Assembly (NCBI RefSeq): GCF_000262755.1
Contig: NZ_AFEU01000002.1
Coordinates: forward strand, 620,001-684,000
DNA from: Bacillus methanolicus PB1
GTDB taxonomy: Bacteria > Bacillota > Bacilli > Bacillales > Cytobacillaceae
DNA length: 64,000 nucleotides
Direction of reading: 5' to 3'
Every line of letters begins with the position of its first letter. Position 1 is the stretch's first letter. A model generated the notes under the pieces. It was not told the origin of the DNA. It was given only the letters and a program-made list of their open reading frames with translations, and did not search any database. Shown piece after piece: positions 8,262 through 17,775 of this stretch. A program made the position numbers and the translations under genes.

Positions 8262-11081
8262 ATGAGAAGGAGAAAAACTAAAAAGTTAGTAATATCTATT
8301 GCTACTGTGGCTGCTGTTGCCACTAATGCAGTTGTCGTTTCCAATCCTGCTCAAGCCGCCGCGACGAGTAACGCGGAGAAACTCGTTGTAAAAGCCGAGA
8401 AACTCGCAAAATCGTTAAAATCGCAAATTTCTTATGAATATCGAAAAAAAACTTATCCCAAAAATGCCTTAGATTATCCAAATATGGGACTGTTTAATGA
8501 AACAAAAGCAGCATTGGAAGCTGCTCTTGAAGAAGTAAAAAAACTAAAAGGTAAAGAAAAAGAAACTTTTGAGGCTCGTCTCTCGCAAAATGTTCAACTA
8601 TACGTCGATCGTGCTACCTCCTATATAGACGCTGTAACAGCCGGCAAAAAAATCGAAGCGAAAGCAAATAAATTAGAACAATTAATTTCATCAAACATAA
8701 TAGATGACTCAACTGAAACGGCTTATCATGACTTAACAAAAGAAATTACCAGATATTCTCCTGTTTTCAATAAAGTATATGATGCTTCTACTCGCAGCGC
8801 GTTTGTTGATACATATGTCAAACCTGCACAACTAGCAAGAGATGCGGCGTTATACCCAATTTCTATTAAAATAGAGACAGACCGTTTGAACAATGCACTC
8901 AATGAAAATAAGCTTGACCAAGTTATTTATCATAAAAACCGTATTGATAAATTATTGAGCGATGGTGTAAAGCATGGAAAATTGAAAGAATATAGTAATC
9001 TATTAAAAAGCGTATTAGATTACGTAAAGCGAATTTTAGGTAAGCTACTGGACACTACTGCACCGAAGGTTTCTTTAGTTTCTGATAGCCAAGTGACAAT
9101 TGGAAAAGATATTGTAGTAAGAGCTAATGAATTAGGAACAGTCTATTTAGTTCCAAGTAATGAAACTCCTTCAAGCAAGAGTGCTCTTGAAACTTTAGTT
9201 ACAAATGGAATTGCTAGGAAGGCAACCGTGTCTTCTATTAATAGAGAAATTAAAATTAGTACAACTGGACTAACATCAGGTACATATAAAGTATATGCTG
9301 TAGATCTTCTAGGAAATGTTTCGAATCCCACAGAAATAGTAACTCTAACCCCTTTTAAACTAACAGTCATGCACACAAACGATACCCATGCACATTTAGA
9401 CAATATTGCCAGACGCATCACTGCAATTAAGCAGGTAAGACAAGCAAACCCTAACTCGCTGTTATTAGATGCAGGAGACGTGTTCTCAGGAACATTGTAT
9501 TTTAGCGAATTTAATGGACTGGCAGATTTAGAGTTTATGAATCTTGCAGGCTATGATGCCATGACATTTGGAAATCATGAGTTTGACAAAGGAACTGCAA
9601 CTTTGGCTAACTTTGTCAAGGATGCTAAATTCCCATTTGTCAGCGCAAATGTCGACTTCTCTAAAGATGATAACCTAAAAGTACGTTTCAATAATAGATT
9701 ATCTTCAAATCCGGAAAATGGACAAATTTATAATGGAATCATAAAAAAAGTAAATGGAGAAAAGATCGGTATCTTTGGCCTGACAACAGCTGAAACGAAA
9801 TACATTTCAAGTCCCGGTAAAGATGTAGTCTTTGAAGATTACATTGAAGAGGCGGAAAAAGCAGTTGAAGCGTTCGAATCTCAAGGGGTTAATAAAATTA
9901 TCGCTTTAACCCATATAGGGTATAACGACGGCGGCGGAGATAACGACCTTACGTTAGCAAAGGAAGTTGAAGGAATAGACGTTATCGTTGGCGGACATTC
10001 TCACGATAAGCTTGCTGCACCGGTTGTTGATCAAACAGGTGAAGAGCCGACCATTATTGTTCAAGCGAATGAATACAGCAAGTTCCTTGGTACGCTGGAT
10101 GTTGAATTCGATAAGAACGGAAAAGTGATCGGCCACGCAGGAAAGTTAATCGAAATTGATAAAAAAGTAAATAACGCTTATGAGTTGCAAGATGATTCTG
10201 AAGCAGCTCAAATTTTGGCTGCAAAATACAAACCTACAGTTGTAGAAAAGCAAAATACTGTTGTTGGACAAGCAGCTGTAGATTTAATTGGTGGAAATCC
10301 GCCTGCACGTGTTGGTGAAACAAACTTAGGAAATTTGATTACTGACGGCATGCTGGCAAAGGCGAAAACCATTAATCCGGATACAGTCATTGCTCTCCAA
10401 AACGGGGGCGGAATTCGTGTTTCTGTCCCAGCCGGAAACATTACATTAGCAAAAATATTGGAAGTATTGCCTTTTGGAAACTCGTTGGGATTAATGAGAC
10501 TAACAGGTGCTGAAATCAAAGAGGCGCTTGAATTCAGTGTAAAAGACGTTCCAAAACCTTTTGGCGGGTTCTTGCAAGTTTCCGGTATGAAATTCATATA
10601 TGACAGCAGAAAACCGGCAGGCGAAAGAGTGTTGACAGTGGAAGTGAACGAAGGAGGCAACTATGTTCCGCTGGATCCTGCTAAAACATACGTGGTTGCT
10701 ACAAATATCTTTACCGCAAAAGGCGGAGATGGCTACACCATGTTCGCTAAAGCTTACGCAGAAGGACGCGTTAGCGAACCGGGATTTGTTGATTGGGAAA
10801 TGTTCAGAGACTATATTTCAGCTCAACCGAATCAAACGGTAAATCCATCAGTGGAAGGACGAATCATTGATGCAGCGGCTGCAATAACACCTGTAAACGC
10901 ATCTGATTTCAGTGGAACGGTACAATCTCCTAAAGTTCACAATGGAAACATCTCTGTAGATGTAACGGGAGTTGACAAATTAGAATATGCAACTGTAAAA
11001 GGCGACTTATATTTAAAAGGAAACAGTGAGATTGTTTTAGACCATGTTACGGTAGAAGGTGAAACTTATTTCCTTGACTAA
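8262..11081 (+). CDS. cell-wall-anchored 5'-nucleotidase with SbsC-like anchor
   Basis: The 939-residue exported protein has a signal peptide (1-32, ending NPAQAAA). Residues about 35-265 are an all-helical Lys-rich domain (FNETKAALEAALEEVKKL, YIDAVTAGKKIE, STRSAFVDTYVKPAQLARD) that resembles the N-terminus of the S-layer protein SbsC, which binds secondary cell wall polymer. An Ig-like module follows (about 268-355). The calcineurin-type metallophosphatase core has HTNDTHAHL, DAGDVFSGT, GNHEFD, THIGY and GGHSHD (370-590), and the 5'-nucleotidase C-terminal domain has NGGGIRVSVPAG and GNSLGLMRLTG (about 666-866). It likely dephosphorylates extracellular nucleotides at the wall. ATG follows GGAGAATAAAG, and Pho-like repeats lie upstream. 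Confidence 0.88.
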   Translation: MRRRKTKKLVISIATVAAVATNAVVVSNPAQAAATSNAEKLVVKAEKLAKSLKSQISYEYRKKTYPKNALDYPNMGLFNETKAALEAALEEVKKLKGKEKETFEARLSQNVQLYVDRATSYIDAVTAGKKIEAKANKLEQLISSNIIDDSTETAYHDLTKEITRYSPVFNKVYDASTRSAFVDTYVKPAQLARDAALYPISIKIETDRLNNALNENKLDQVIYHKNRIDKLLSDGVKHGKLKEYSNLLKSVLDYVKRILGKLLDTTAPKVSLVSDSQVTIGKDIVVRANELGTVYLVPSNETPSSKSALETLVTNGIARKATVSSINREIKISTTGLTSGTYKVYAVDLLGNVSNPTEIVTLTPFKLTVMHTNDTHAHLDNIARRITAIKQVRQANPNSLLLDAGDVFSGTLYFSEFNGLADLEFMNLAGYDAMTFGNHEFDKGTATLANFVKDAKFPFVSANVDFSKDDNLKVRFNNRLSSNPENGQIYNGIIKKVNGEKIGIFGLTTAETKYISSPGKDVVFEDYIEEAEKAVEAFESQGVNKIIALTHIGYNDGGGDNDLTLAKEVEGIDVIVGGHSHDKLAAPVVDQTGEEPTIIVQANEYSKFLGTLDVEFDKNGKVIGHAGKLIEIDKKVNNAYELQDDSEAAQILAAKYKPTVVEKQNTVVGQAAVDLIGGNPPARVGETNLGNLITDGMLAKAKTINPDTVIALQNGGGIRVSVPAGNITLAKILEVLPFGNSLGLMRLTGAEIKEALEFSVKDVPKPFGGFLQVSGMKFIYDSRKPAGERVLTVEVNEGGNYVPLDPAKTYVVATNIFTAKGGDGYTMFAKAYAEGRVSEPGFVDWEMFRDYISAQPNQTVNPSVEGRIIDAAAAITPVNASDFSGTVQSPKVHNGNISVDVTGVDKLEYATVKGDLYLKGNSEIVLDHVTVEGETYFLD

Positions 11082-11091
11082 ATAAAACAGG

Positions 11092-11198
11092 ATGCTGTCT
11101 CAGAAGCTTAAGGGTCAGACCCCATTAATGTTGGATAATGTGCTATATATTGATAAATGCTCATGAGGGCAGACCTAGACCTTTATGAGACAGCCCTC
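11092..11198. repeat. MITE-like element with GCTGTCTCA ends
   Basis: The ends TGCTGTCTCA and TGAGACAGC are inverted repeats, with AAGGGTCAGACCCC-type inner repeats. The core (ATGTTGGATAATGTGCTAT, then TATTGATAAATG) matches the reverse complement of the core of the element at 14791-14909, so the two are copies of one family inserted in opposite directions. It separates the two phosphate-ester genes and can fold as a long hairpin. Confidence 0.7.
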
Positions 11199-11235
11199 AA
11201 TGTATGGAAGAAAATATGAACATGGAGAGGATATA

Positions 11236-14200
11236 ATGAAGAAAAGGCGTCAAAGGAAGCATTTCAACATTGCAATCATTTTTGCAGTGGTCTTGAGTCT
11301 CTTTGCCCCGGTTAATGTATCAAAAGCAGCCGAAGCAATGACAGTTGCTCAAGCAATTGCCAATAATTCTGGAAACGCAACAGTCGAGGGTTATATCGTT
11401 GGAGTTGTAAAATCAGGGAGCGGCTCAAGTATTACGTACGCACATACAGGGCCATTTACTGTCGATACGAACCTTGCACTCGCAGACAACCCTAATGAAA
11501 CAGACAAATCAAAAATAATCCCTGTACAGCTGCCAAGTGGCTCTATTCGAACAGCCCTTAACTTAAAAGATAATCCCGCTAACCTGGGGAAAAAGATTCA
11601 AATTACCGCAAGCTTGGAAGCTTATTTTAGTGTACCTGGCCTTAAGTCACCAACAACTTATACATTTGTTGAGGACACAAACCCAACAAAAGTCCAACCA
11701 GTCACTGCTTCCCCTGCAGCCGGAGCAGTAGCAGCTGGAACAACAGTAACACTATCCACAGCAACAGCAGGTGCAAAAATTTATTATACAACTGACGGAA
11801 GTGAGCCAACAGAAACAAGTACGGAATATACCGGGCCAATTACCATTGACAAAGATGTAACGATTAAAGCAATGGCCACAGCAAACGAGCTTGAAAATAG
11901 CGATGTTCAGACTTTTACTTATACAATTCTGCAAGAACAATCAATTGCTGATGTTAGAAAGCAAGCAATCGGCGCACAGGTGAGCACAACAGGAATCGTG
12001 ACGGCAGTATTAAAAAATACCGTCTATATCCAAGATGAAACGGCCGGAATCGTCCTATACGGTTCAGGATTAAATGTTAAACGCGGCGATAAAGTACGTG
12101 TAAAAGGAGCTTTAGCTGATTTTAATACGTTATTGGAAATTAATGTTCAAGCAAGTGATGTACAAGTAATCGGATCAGAAACCGTTCCGCAGCCGCAAGT
12201 GTTAACAGCAGACCAGCTCCAGGAAGACAAAGAAGGGATGCTTGTATCTGTTAACAATGTAACCGTTGAATCTTTTTCCAACGGCAATTATACTGCCAAG
12301 GATGGCAACGGAAATACATTTGTCATTCGTCCGGAGGATACGAGCCTGCTTTCCGTTAATAAAACTTACACATCAATTACCGGCGTTTTAGGCGCGTATA
12401 AAAATACTTATCAGTTAATTCCGCGTGATGCAGCTGATATAATTTCCGATTCAAATAAAGTACAGGCTATTGCCGCAACGCCAGGTTCAGGACTCGTAAA
12501 GAAGGGAGAAACGGTAACATTATCAACAGCAACAGAAGGCGCAACAATCTATTACACAACAGACAACAGCGAACCTACGACAAACAGTCTCGTTTATAAT
12601 GGACCTATTCCCATTACTGAAAACACAACGCTAAAAGCGGTTGCGGTGAAGGATGGATTTAAAAATAGTGATATAGCCACTTTCCAATACATCATTCAAG
12701 ACGGAGAGATTCGCATTCATGATATTCAAGGCATAGGTCATACTTCACCACTTGATGGAAAAAACGTATCAGATATAGAAGGCATTGTAACTTTTGTAGT
12801 AGACTCTGATAACTTATATATGCAAGATTTGCAGCCGGATCATGATGATAAGACATCAGAAGGAATATTAGTTTATAAAAAATCTCATGGCGTAAATGTC
12901 GGTGACGTTGTAAAGGTATCCGGACAAGTGAAAGAATATGTATTAGAGGGATATGCTGAAAAATTACAGACCGATTTGCCGGTCACCGAAATAAATGCGT
13001 CATCAGGATCCATTACAAAGGTTTCAAGCGGACAACCGCTTCCTGCACCGATTGTGATTGGAAAAGACCGCACCCTTCCGACTGAAATTATTGATAATGA
13101 CAGTTTCACTAAATTTGATCCGGAAGAAGACGGAATCGACTTCTTTGAAAGCTTAGAAGGAATGCTTGTGCAGGTAGATCATCCAAAGGTCGTTGCACCG
13201 CAAAAATATGGTGAGGTCATCGTTGTTCCTGAAGCAATACCGACGAATACAATAGCCGGTGGATTAAAAATTTCAGAAACAGATTACAACCCTGAAAGAA
13301 TTATGATTGATATTAATGATGAAAACTTCGTGGCAAAAACGGGGGATCATTTTAATGGCTCCATCAAGGGGGTTGTTAGTTATAGTTTCAGCAACTATAA
13401 AGTATTAAGCAAAAAGGCTGATTTGCCGCCGCTTATTGAAGGAGCAACCGCTCGTGAAACGACAACGATTACACGGGACCCGGAGAAACTGACAATTGCT
13501 TCTTATAATGTAGAAAATTTTTCAGCAGAAACCGATGACGCAAAAGCAACAAAGTTGGCACAAGCAATCGTTGAAAATCTGAAGCAGCCGGATATTATCG
13601 GTTTGTCAGAAATGCAGGATAATGACGGGGAAACAGACAGCGGAAATACCAATGCAGATCAAAGTTTTGCAAAATTAATCAACAAAATTAAAGAGCTTGG
13701 CGGACCGGAATACGCTTATACCGATATCGCTCCTGAAAATAATAAGGATGGCGGTGCTCCCGGCGGAAATATTCGCGTCGGCTTCCTTTATAAAAAAGAA
13801 CAAGTATCTCTCATGGAAGCGCCAAAAGGCACTGCCACACAAGCAGTTGGTTTTGAAAATGGAAAGCTGACATTAAATCCGGGCCGCATTGACCCGACAA
13901 ACCCTGCATTCGATTCTAGCCGTAAGCCGCTGGCAGCCCAGTTTGAATTTAACGGAAAAAGTGTGATCGTCGTAGCCAACCATTTCAACTCAAAAGGCGG
14001 GGACCTTCCTTTATTCGGAAAGGTACAGCCTCCGGTATTAACAAGTGAGGCAAAACGCCTTGAAATTGCAAGAATCGTCAACAATTTTGTAAAAGATATT
14101 AAATCGAAAGATCCGAATGCAAATATTGTGGTATTAGGAGACTTTAATGACTTCGAATTCTCAAATCCTTTAAAAACACTAAAAGGAAACGAGTTAACGA

Positions 14201-14805
14201 ATATGATCGAGAAAGTTCCTGCAGAAGAGCGCTATTCGTACACATATCAAGGGAACTCCCAAGTGCTTGATCACATTTTAGTATCGAATAACTTGGCACA
14301 ATCAACCATCGTCGATATTGTCCATATCAACTCATCCTTTATGGAGGAGCACGGACGTGCAAGCGACCATGATCCGGTGATCATTCAGACACAGTTAGGA
14401 ACTGCACAGCCGAAATATGATAAGATTTATAACCTTGTTGGATTCTCAACGAAAAAACTAACCGTTCAAACTGCCAACTCTCTGATCAACATGGACAGCA
14501 CTTCAGTAATTAGGGAGGGAATCTGGTTAAAGAACTCAGCCACTGTAAAAGGTGAAGGGCTAAAAAATACGAAAATTATCATCAGCCCAACTTCAAAAGA
14601 TGCTGTCATTGACTTAAGCGGGGTTGAAGTAAAAGAAGTGTTAATCGACAACGCCAATGTAAAAGAAATTAGAGGCGCAGAAAACGTTCAATTATGGACG
14701 GTAACGAACGGAGTCGATACTTCTAATATTATATTCAAGGATTCAAAGGGAGAAGTGATTACTTCTCCTTTTTTATATATGAAACAAAAAGAGGCTGTCT
14801 CATAA
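11236..14805 (+). CDS. extracellular nuclease/phosphatase, EEP superfamily
   Basis: I choose the ATG at 11236 (MKKRRQRKHF) because GGAGAGGATATA precedes it and the signal peptide begins there, giving 1189 residues. After the signal (ending SKAAEA) comes a small beta domain (34-130), then two chitobiase-type modules (about 155-235 and 412-495, each with ATxGAxIYYTTDxSEPT), each followed by an OB-fold-like segment. An endonuclease/exonuclease/phosphatase domain lies at about 753-1058 with ASYNVENFS, GLSEMQDNDG, VANHFNSKGG, VLGDFNDF and ASDHDP, the full metal and catalytic set. The layout recalls Bacillus YhcR-like secreted nucleases. With the 5'-nucleotidase just upstream it would release phosphate and nucleosides from extracellular DNA or RNA. 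The stop codon lies inside a repeat element. Confidence 0.82.
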   Translation: MKKRRQRKHFNIAIIFAVVLSLFAPVNVSKAAEAMTVAQAIANNSGNATVEGYIVGVVKSGSGSSITYAHTGPFTVDTNLALADNPNETDKSKIIPVQLPSGSIRTALNLKDNPANLGKKIQITASLEAYFSVPGLKSPTTYTFVEDTNPTKVQPVTASPAAGAVAAGTTVTLSTATAGAKIYYTTDGSEPTETSTEYTGPITIDKDVTIKAMATANELENSDVQTFTYTILQEQSIADVRKQAIGAQVSTTGIVTAVLKNTVYIQDETAGIVLYGSGLNVKRGDKVRVKGALADFNTLLEINVQASDVQVIGSETVPQPQVLTADQLQEDKEGMLVSVNNVTVESFSNGNYTAKDGNGNTFVIRPEDTSLLSVNKTYTSITGVLGAYKNTYQLIPRDAADIISDSNKVQAIAATPGSGLVKKGETVTLSTATEGATIYYTTDNSEPTTNSLVYNGPIPITENTTLKAVAVKDGFKNSDIATFQYIIQDGEIRIHDIQGIGHTSPLDGKNVSDIEGIVTFVVDSDNLYMQDLQPDHDDKTSEGILVYKKSHGVNVGDVVKVSGQVKEYVLEGYAEKLQTDLPVTEINASSGSITKVSSGQPLPAPIVIGKDRTLPTEIIDNDSFTKFDPEEDGIDFFESLEGMLVQVDHPKVVAPQKYGEVIVVPEAIPTNTIAGGLKISETDYNPERIMIDINDENFVAKTGDHFNGSIKGVVSYSFSNYKVLSKKADLPPLIEGATARETTTITRDPEKLTIASYNVENFSAETDDAKATKLAQAIVENLKQPDIIGLSEMQDNDGETDSGNTNADQSFAKLINKIKELGGPEYAYTDIAPENNKDGGAPGGNIRVGFLYKKEQVSLMEAPKGTATQAVGFENGKLTLNPGRIDPTNPAFDSSRKPLAAQFEFNGKSVIVVANHFNSKGGDLPLFGKVQPPVLTSEAKRLEIARIVNNFVKDIKSKDPNANIVVLGDFNDFEFSNPLKTLKGNELTNMIEKVPAEERYSYTYQGNSQVLDHILVSNNLAQSTIVDIVHINSSFMEEHGRASDHDPVIIQTQLGTAQPKYDKIYNLVGFSTKKLTVQTANSLINMDSTSVIREGIWLKNSATVKGEGLKNTKIIISPTSKDAVIDLSGVEVKEVLIDNANVKEIRGAENVQLWTVTNGVDTSNIIFKDSKGEVITSPFLYMKQKEAVS

Positions 14806-14909
14806 GGGTCTGACCCCATGCACATTTATCAATAAATAGCACATTTATCCAACATTATGTTCTATATATTGTGTTATGGGGTCTGACCCTTGGGCTTTAA
14901 GACAGCCTC
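14791..14909. repeat. MITE-like element, probable two-way terminator
   Basis: GAGGCTGTCT at 14791 pairs with AGACAGCCTC ending at 14909, and AAGGGTCTGACCCCAT pairs with ATGGGGTCTGACCCTT inside. It lies between two convergent genes, contains the stop codon of the nuclease gene, and is a full-length copy of the element at 11092-11198 in inverted orientation. Confidence 0.75.
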
Positions 14910-14925
14910 TTATCGGAAATCCAGT

Positions 14926-16143
14926 TTATTCTTCTGTGCCAACTGCTACTTTAACTGTTGCTTCTTCAGTACCCTTTTCTTGAAGAGTAGAAAGTACTGC
15001 AGAGTTTGGAGCTGCATGCAATTTCGCGTTTTCACTAGCACGCTCGCTTGCCATAGCTTTTGCTTTGTTTGCAGCAGAAGGGTTTACTTTAACCTTAGTT
15101 TCTTCTTGCTCTTCAGAATCTTCATCTGCATCTTGGTCATCTTCAGTTTTAGCTTTTACATCTTTATCAAGATCAGTAAGTTCTGTAGAATCCTCATCAG
15201 CATCTTGGCCGTCCTCAGATTTCACTTTCACATCTTTATCAAGGCCAGCAGCTTCTTCAGAATTAGCATCGCTAGTTGCAGTTAAATTTATTTTTTCGTC
15301 AGCATTTACTTCTTCTTCAACTGTTGCACGAACAGCAGAATTTGGAGCTGCATGCAATTTCGCGTTTTCACTAGCACGCTCGCTTGCCATAGCCTTTGCT
15401 TTGTTTGCAGCAGAAGGGTTTACTTTAACCTTAGTCTCTTCTTGCTCTTCAGAATCTTCATCATCATCTTGGTCATCTTCGGTTTTAGCTTTTACAACTT
15501 TATCAAGATCAGTAAGTTCTGTAGAATCCTCATCAGCATCTTGGCCATCTTCAGTTTTCACTTTCACATCTTTATCAAGGCCAGCAGCTTCTTCAGAATT
15601 AGCATCGCCAGTTGCAGTTAAATTTGTTTTTTCGTCAGCTTTTACTTCTTCTTCAACTGTTGCACGAACAGCAGAATTTGGAGCTGCATGCAATTTCGCG
15701 TTTTCACTAGCACGCTCGCTTGCCATAGAGTTTGCTTTATTTACAGTAGAAGGATTTACTTTTTCTTCTTTTGCAGCAATCTCTGTTTGCTTTTCAACTT
15801 TTGAATCAGCTTTTACAGTTTCTTTAGCTCCAGTTTTACCCTTTTCCGCTGCTTTTGCCTGTACCGCAGATTTAGCAGCAGCATGAGTTTTCGCCGTTTC
15901 GCTTGCATTTACGCTGCCTTGTGCCTTTGCTTTATTGACCACGGAAACATTCGCTTTTACACGAGAAGCTTTAAAGTCGGAAGTTTGCTCAACTTTCACT
16001 GTATTAACTTTTGTTGCGTTAACTGCATGATGACCTTGACTAGCTGCTTCACTAATATGACCTCCGGCGAATACACCAATTGAAAGTACCCCTGCCAACA
16101 CAAAAGATTTTACGACTGTATTTCCTTTAACGTTAAATTTCAT
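14926..16143 (-). CDS. secreted acidic repeat protein with 112-residue repeats
   Basis: The 405-residue protein starts with a signal peptide (SFVLAGVLSIGVFAGG, ending SEAAS). The remainder is low-complexity Ala/Lys/Glu/Asp sequence. A 336-bp (112-codon) unit is repeated in tandem: the motif ASENAKLHAAPNSAV occurs at DNA positions near 15000, 15336 and 15672. Each unit contains EEAAGLDKDVKVK, an Asp-rich DEDSTELTDLDK segment and EQEETKVKVNPS. The first, more divergent block (residues about 75-130) resembles the repeat start. No anchor or enzyme motif is visible. Start ATG is preceded by AAAAAAGGAGCGAA. The repeats invite length variation by recombination. Confidence 0.75.
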   Translation of the reverse strand: MKFNVKGNTVVKSFVLAGVLSIGVFAGGHISEAASQGHHAVNATKVNTVKVEQTSDFKASRVKANVSVVNKAKAQGSVNASETAKTHAAAKSAVQAKAAEKGKTGAKETVKADSKVEKQTEIAAKEEKVNPSTVNKANSMASERASENAKLHAAPNSAVRATVEEEVKADEKTNLTATGDANSEEAAGLDKDVKVKTEDGQDADEDSTELTDLDKVVKAKTEDDQDDDEDSEEQEETKVKVNPSAANKAKAMASERASENAKLHAAPNSAVRATVEEEVNADEKINLTATSDANSEEAAGLDKDVKVKSEDGQDADEDSTELTDLDKDVKAKTEDDQDADEDSEEQEETKVKVNPSAANKAKAMASERASENAKLHAAPNSAVLSTLQEKGTEEATVKVAVGTEE

Positions 16144-16174
16144 TTTAAAATTCGCTCCTTTTTTCTTTTAATCG

Positions 16175-17248
16175 TTATCCGTGACTTTTACTTTGGTATA
16201 CGTTAAGAAAAAAAGGAGCATCCTTCGGCGGTGGCGAAGGGGGAGCATTAACCCATTGATTGCGATACACATGTGCTCGATCAACATATGGCTGAATGAG
16301 TTTCAAATTCCAATACTTTTCCAATTCGAGCCATTTTTCACCGAAGCTAACTGTGCTTTGGCTATGGCCGGTCCGGTCTTTTGTTGACCCTCCTGGAATT
16401 TTAGTGTTTTGCGGGGAGTTAACAACCTGAATGTCTCTTAGATATCTTTCCTGACGAGAAGGTGTTTTCTCTTTACCTTTTGATTTTGATTCGTCAGTGA
16501 ATGAAGTCTTTTGGAAACCACCTTCATTTTTCAATATAGACTGGTGTAATTTTTCATTATCTAACTTTTGAAACATTTTCGTATATTGATGTTTGGTTTT
16601 CTCCCCAGAATCAATGTTAAGTAAGGACTTTGCAGAAGGTTTTTCAACTTCATTCGTTATAGAATGAATGCCTTTTTTATCGGATTGAGGCTTCTTCTGC
16701 TTTGTTTGTCCTTTGTCTACCCCCTGTTTAACTTCCACTTTTTCAGGAATGGTATTATTAACGGCCTTTTCAGTCCTTTTTACAGTAGACTGTAAAGTTT
16801 TTCGAGCTTTTACGCTTGCCTGATTTGGCACTTGTACTGCCTTACGGGCTTTTACGCTTGCCTGATTTGGCACTTGTACTGCCTTACGGGCTTTTACGCT
16901 TGCCTGATTTGGCACTTGTATTGCCTTACGGGCCTTTTCGCTCGCCTGATCTGGCACTCGTATTATCTTTTGAGGTGATTTTTCAGGCTTCACTTGTTGA
17001 GAATGATTGGTCGAAGCCTGATTTTGCACAGCTTCATTCTCGGTTTTTAGCTTAGAATTTGCCTGAACGCGTCCATTTACTTTAGATGATTCTAGACTTT
17101 GCGAATTTTTAACCACCTCAACAGCTTTACTGCTTTGAGAATCTGGCTTTTGAGCCAGCTCGGCCTTATCAGCAAACGCGCCTGTTGGAAAAAACAAGGC
17201 CGTTCCTGCAATTATTAAACCTTTTACAAATAAATCCCGGAAGTGCAT
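16175..17248 (-). CDS. secreted basic repeat protein
   Basis: The start is placed at the ATG at 17248 because AAAGGAGGTGAAATC lies directly before it; an ATG 18 bases further upstream would bury that ribosome binding site. The 357-residue product has a signal peptide (LIIAGTALFFPTGAFA). Residues about 95-155 hold four copies of a 14-residue unit with the pattern KARKAxQVPNQASV. The following Lys/Gln-rich part has no known domain, and the C-terminus has a proline run (PPSPPPKD). It lies 31 bp upstream of the acidic repeat protein on the same strand and is of opposite charge, so the two may be co-expressed and interact. The function is unknown. Confidence 0.7.
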   Translation of the reverse strand: MHFRDLFVKGLIIAGTALFFPTGAFADKAELAQKPDSQSSKAVEVVKNSQSLESSKVNGRVQANSKLKTENEAVQNQASTNHSQQVKPEKSPQKIIRVPDQASEKARKAIQVPNQASVKARKAVQVPNQASVKARKAVQVPNQASVKARKTLQSTVKRTEKAVNNTIPEKVEVKQGVDKGQTKQKKPQSDKKGIHSITNEVEKPSAKSLLNIDSGEKTKHQYTKMFQKLDNEKLHQSILKNEGGFQKTSFTDESKSKGKEKTPSRQERYLRDIQVVNSPQNTKIPGGSTKDRTGHSQSTVSFGEKWLELEKYWNLKLIQPYVDRAHVYRNQWVNAPPSPPPKDAPFFLNVYQSKSHG

Positions 17249-17381
17249 GATTTCACCTCCTTTCAAAGAAATTGTTCTTTAATCGGTTCTTAGATAATAT
17301 TCATCAGCTTTCGGCATTTTTTGTCCGTTAAAAATTTTCTAAAAAGGAATCATTCTTTTCTCCTACACAATCTTACTTTTA

Positions 17382-17401
17382 TTAATCAAACGTTTGATTA
17401 A
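17382..17401. promoter_or_regulatory. 20-bp perfect palindrome, possible TetR-type operator
   Basis: TTAATCAAACGTTTGATTAA is a perfect palindrome, 134 bp upstream of the basic repeat protein gene and about 84 bp upstream of the riboswitch promoter. The identical 20 bases occur again at 24435. Such dyads are typical operators of TetR-family regulators; the regulator is not in this window. Confidence 0.5.
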
Positions 17402-17484
17402 ATACAAATTTAAACAAAAAACACAATCTTATAGGTCCAAATATGTAAAAAAGTAAATTTTTTGTTAAAAAAGGTAGAATATTG

Positions 17485-17513
17485 TTGAAATGATAATCAT
17501 ATAGTTTTAGTAT
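17485..17513 (+). promoter_or_regulatory. sigma-A promoter of the c-di-GMP riboswitch transcript
   Basis: TTGAAA at 17485 and TAGTAT at 17508 are separated by exactly 17 bp and lie just upstream of the aptamer. Confidence 0.6.
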
Positions 17514-17531
17514 TAAAGTAACAAATGTTAA

Positions 17532-17612
17532 GGGCAAACTTATCGAAAGATAGGGACGCAAAGCCACGAGTCTAAGGCACTTAGCTTAGGTGCTATGACA
17601 GTCGGGTTGCCA
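17532..17612 (+). ncRNA. cyclic di-GMP-I (GEMM) riboswitch
   Basis: The sequence carries the GEMM hallmarks in order: GGGCAAAC, a hairpin CTATC-GAAA-GATAG with a GNRA tetraloop, the invariant GGGACGCAAAGCC, TCTAAGGC, a second stem, then CTATGACAGTCGGGTTGCC. P1 pairs GGCAA (17533-17537) with TTGCC (17607-17611). It precedes a terminator and the small gene at 17776. The base run CCAAAAAGAT at 17610-17619, which begins inside P1, is complementary to the terminator loop and 3' arm, so the ligand should switch transcription off by favouring the terminator. Confidence 0.9.
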
Positions 17613-17664
17613 AAAAGATCGGATTATTTATCAATAAGTTAAAGGATTCTTCCTTTAACATTTT

Positions 17665-17694
17665 GTCCGCCAATCTTTTTGGGCGGACTTTTTT
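17665..17694 (+). terminator. riboswitch-controlled intrinsic terminator
   Basis: GTCCGCC (17665) pairs with GGCGGAC (ending 17688) and is followed by six T. ATCTTTTTGG at 17673-17682 can instead pair with CCAAAAAGAT at the aptamer 3' end, forming an antiterminator. A smaller hairpin (TTAAAGGA / TCCTTTAA) lies between at 17639-17658. Confidence 0.85.
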
Positions 17695-17775
17695 CATATT
17701 CACCTAAGAAAGGAATGTAGAAAAAGAAACAATAAGGAAAGTATAAAGATCAGAAACGGAAAGGATGAGATCCTG

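Noticed and set aside
9143-10660. Several minus-strand frames inside the 5'-nucleotidase gene
   Set aside because: They are shadows of a strongly supported gene and lack start signals.
15065-15886. Long plus-strand frame rich in Ser and Phe
   Set aside because: It is the antisense of the tandem-repeat gene at 14926-16143. Its length comes from the repeated codon pattern, and it has no ribosome binding site.
16816-17055. Plus-strand frame with repeated PDLALVLPYG units
   Set aside because: It is the reverse reading of the 14-residue repeats in the basic repeat protein and has no start signal.
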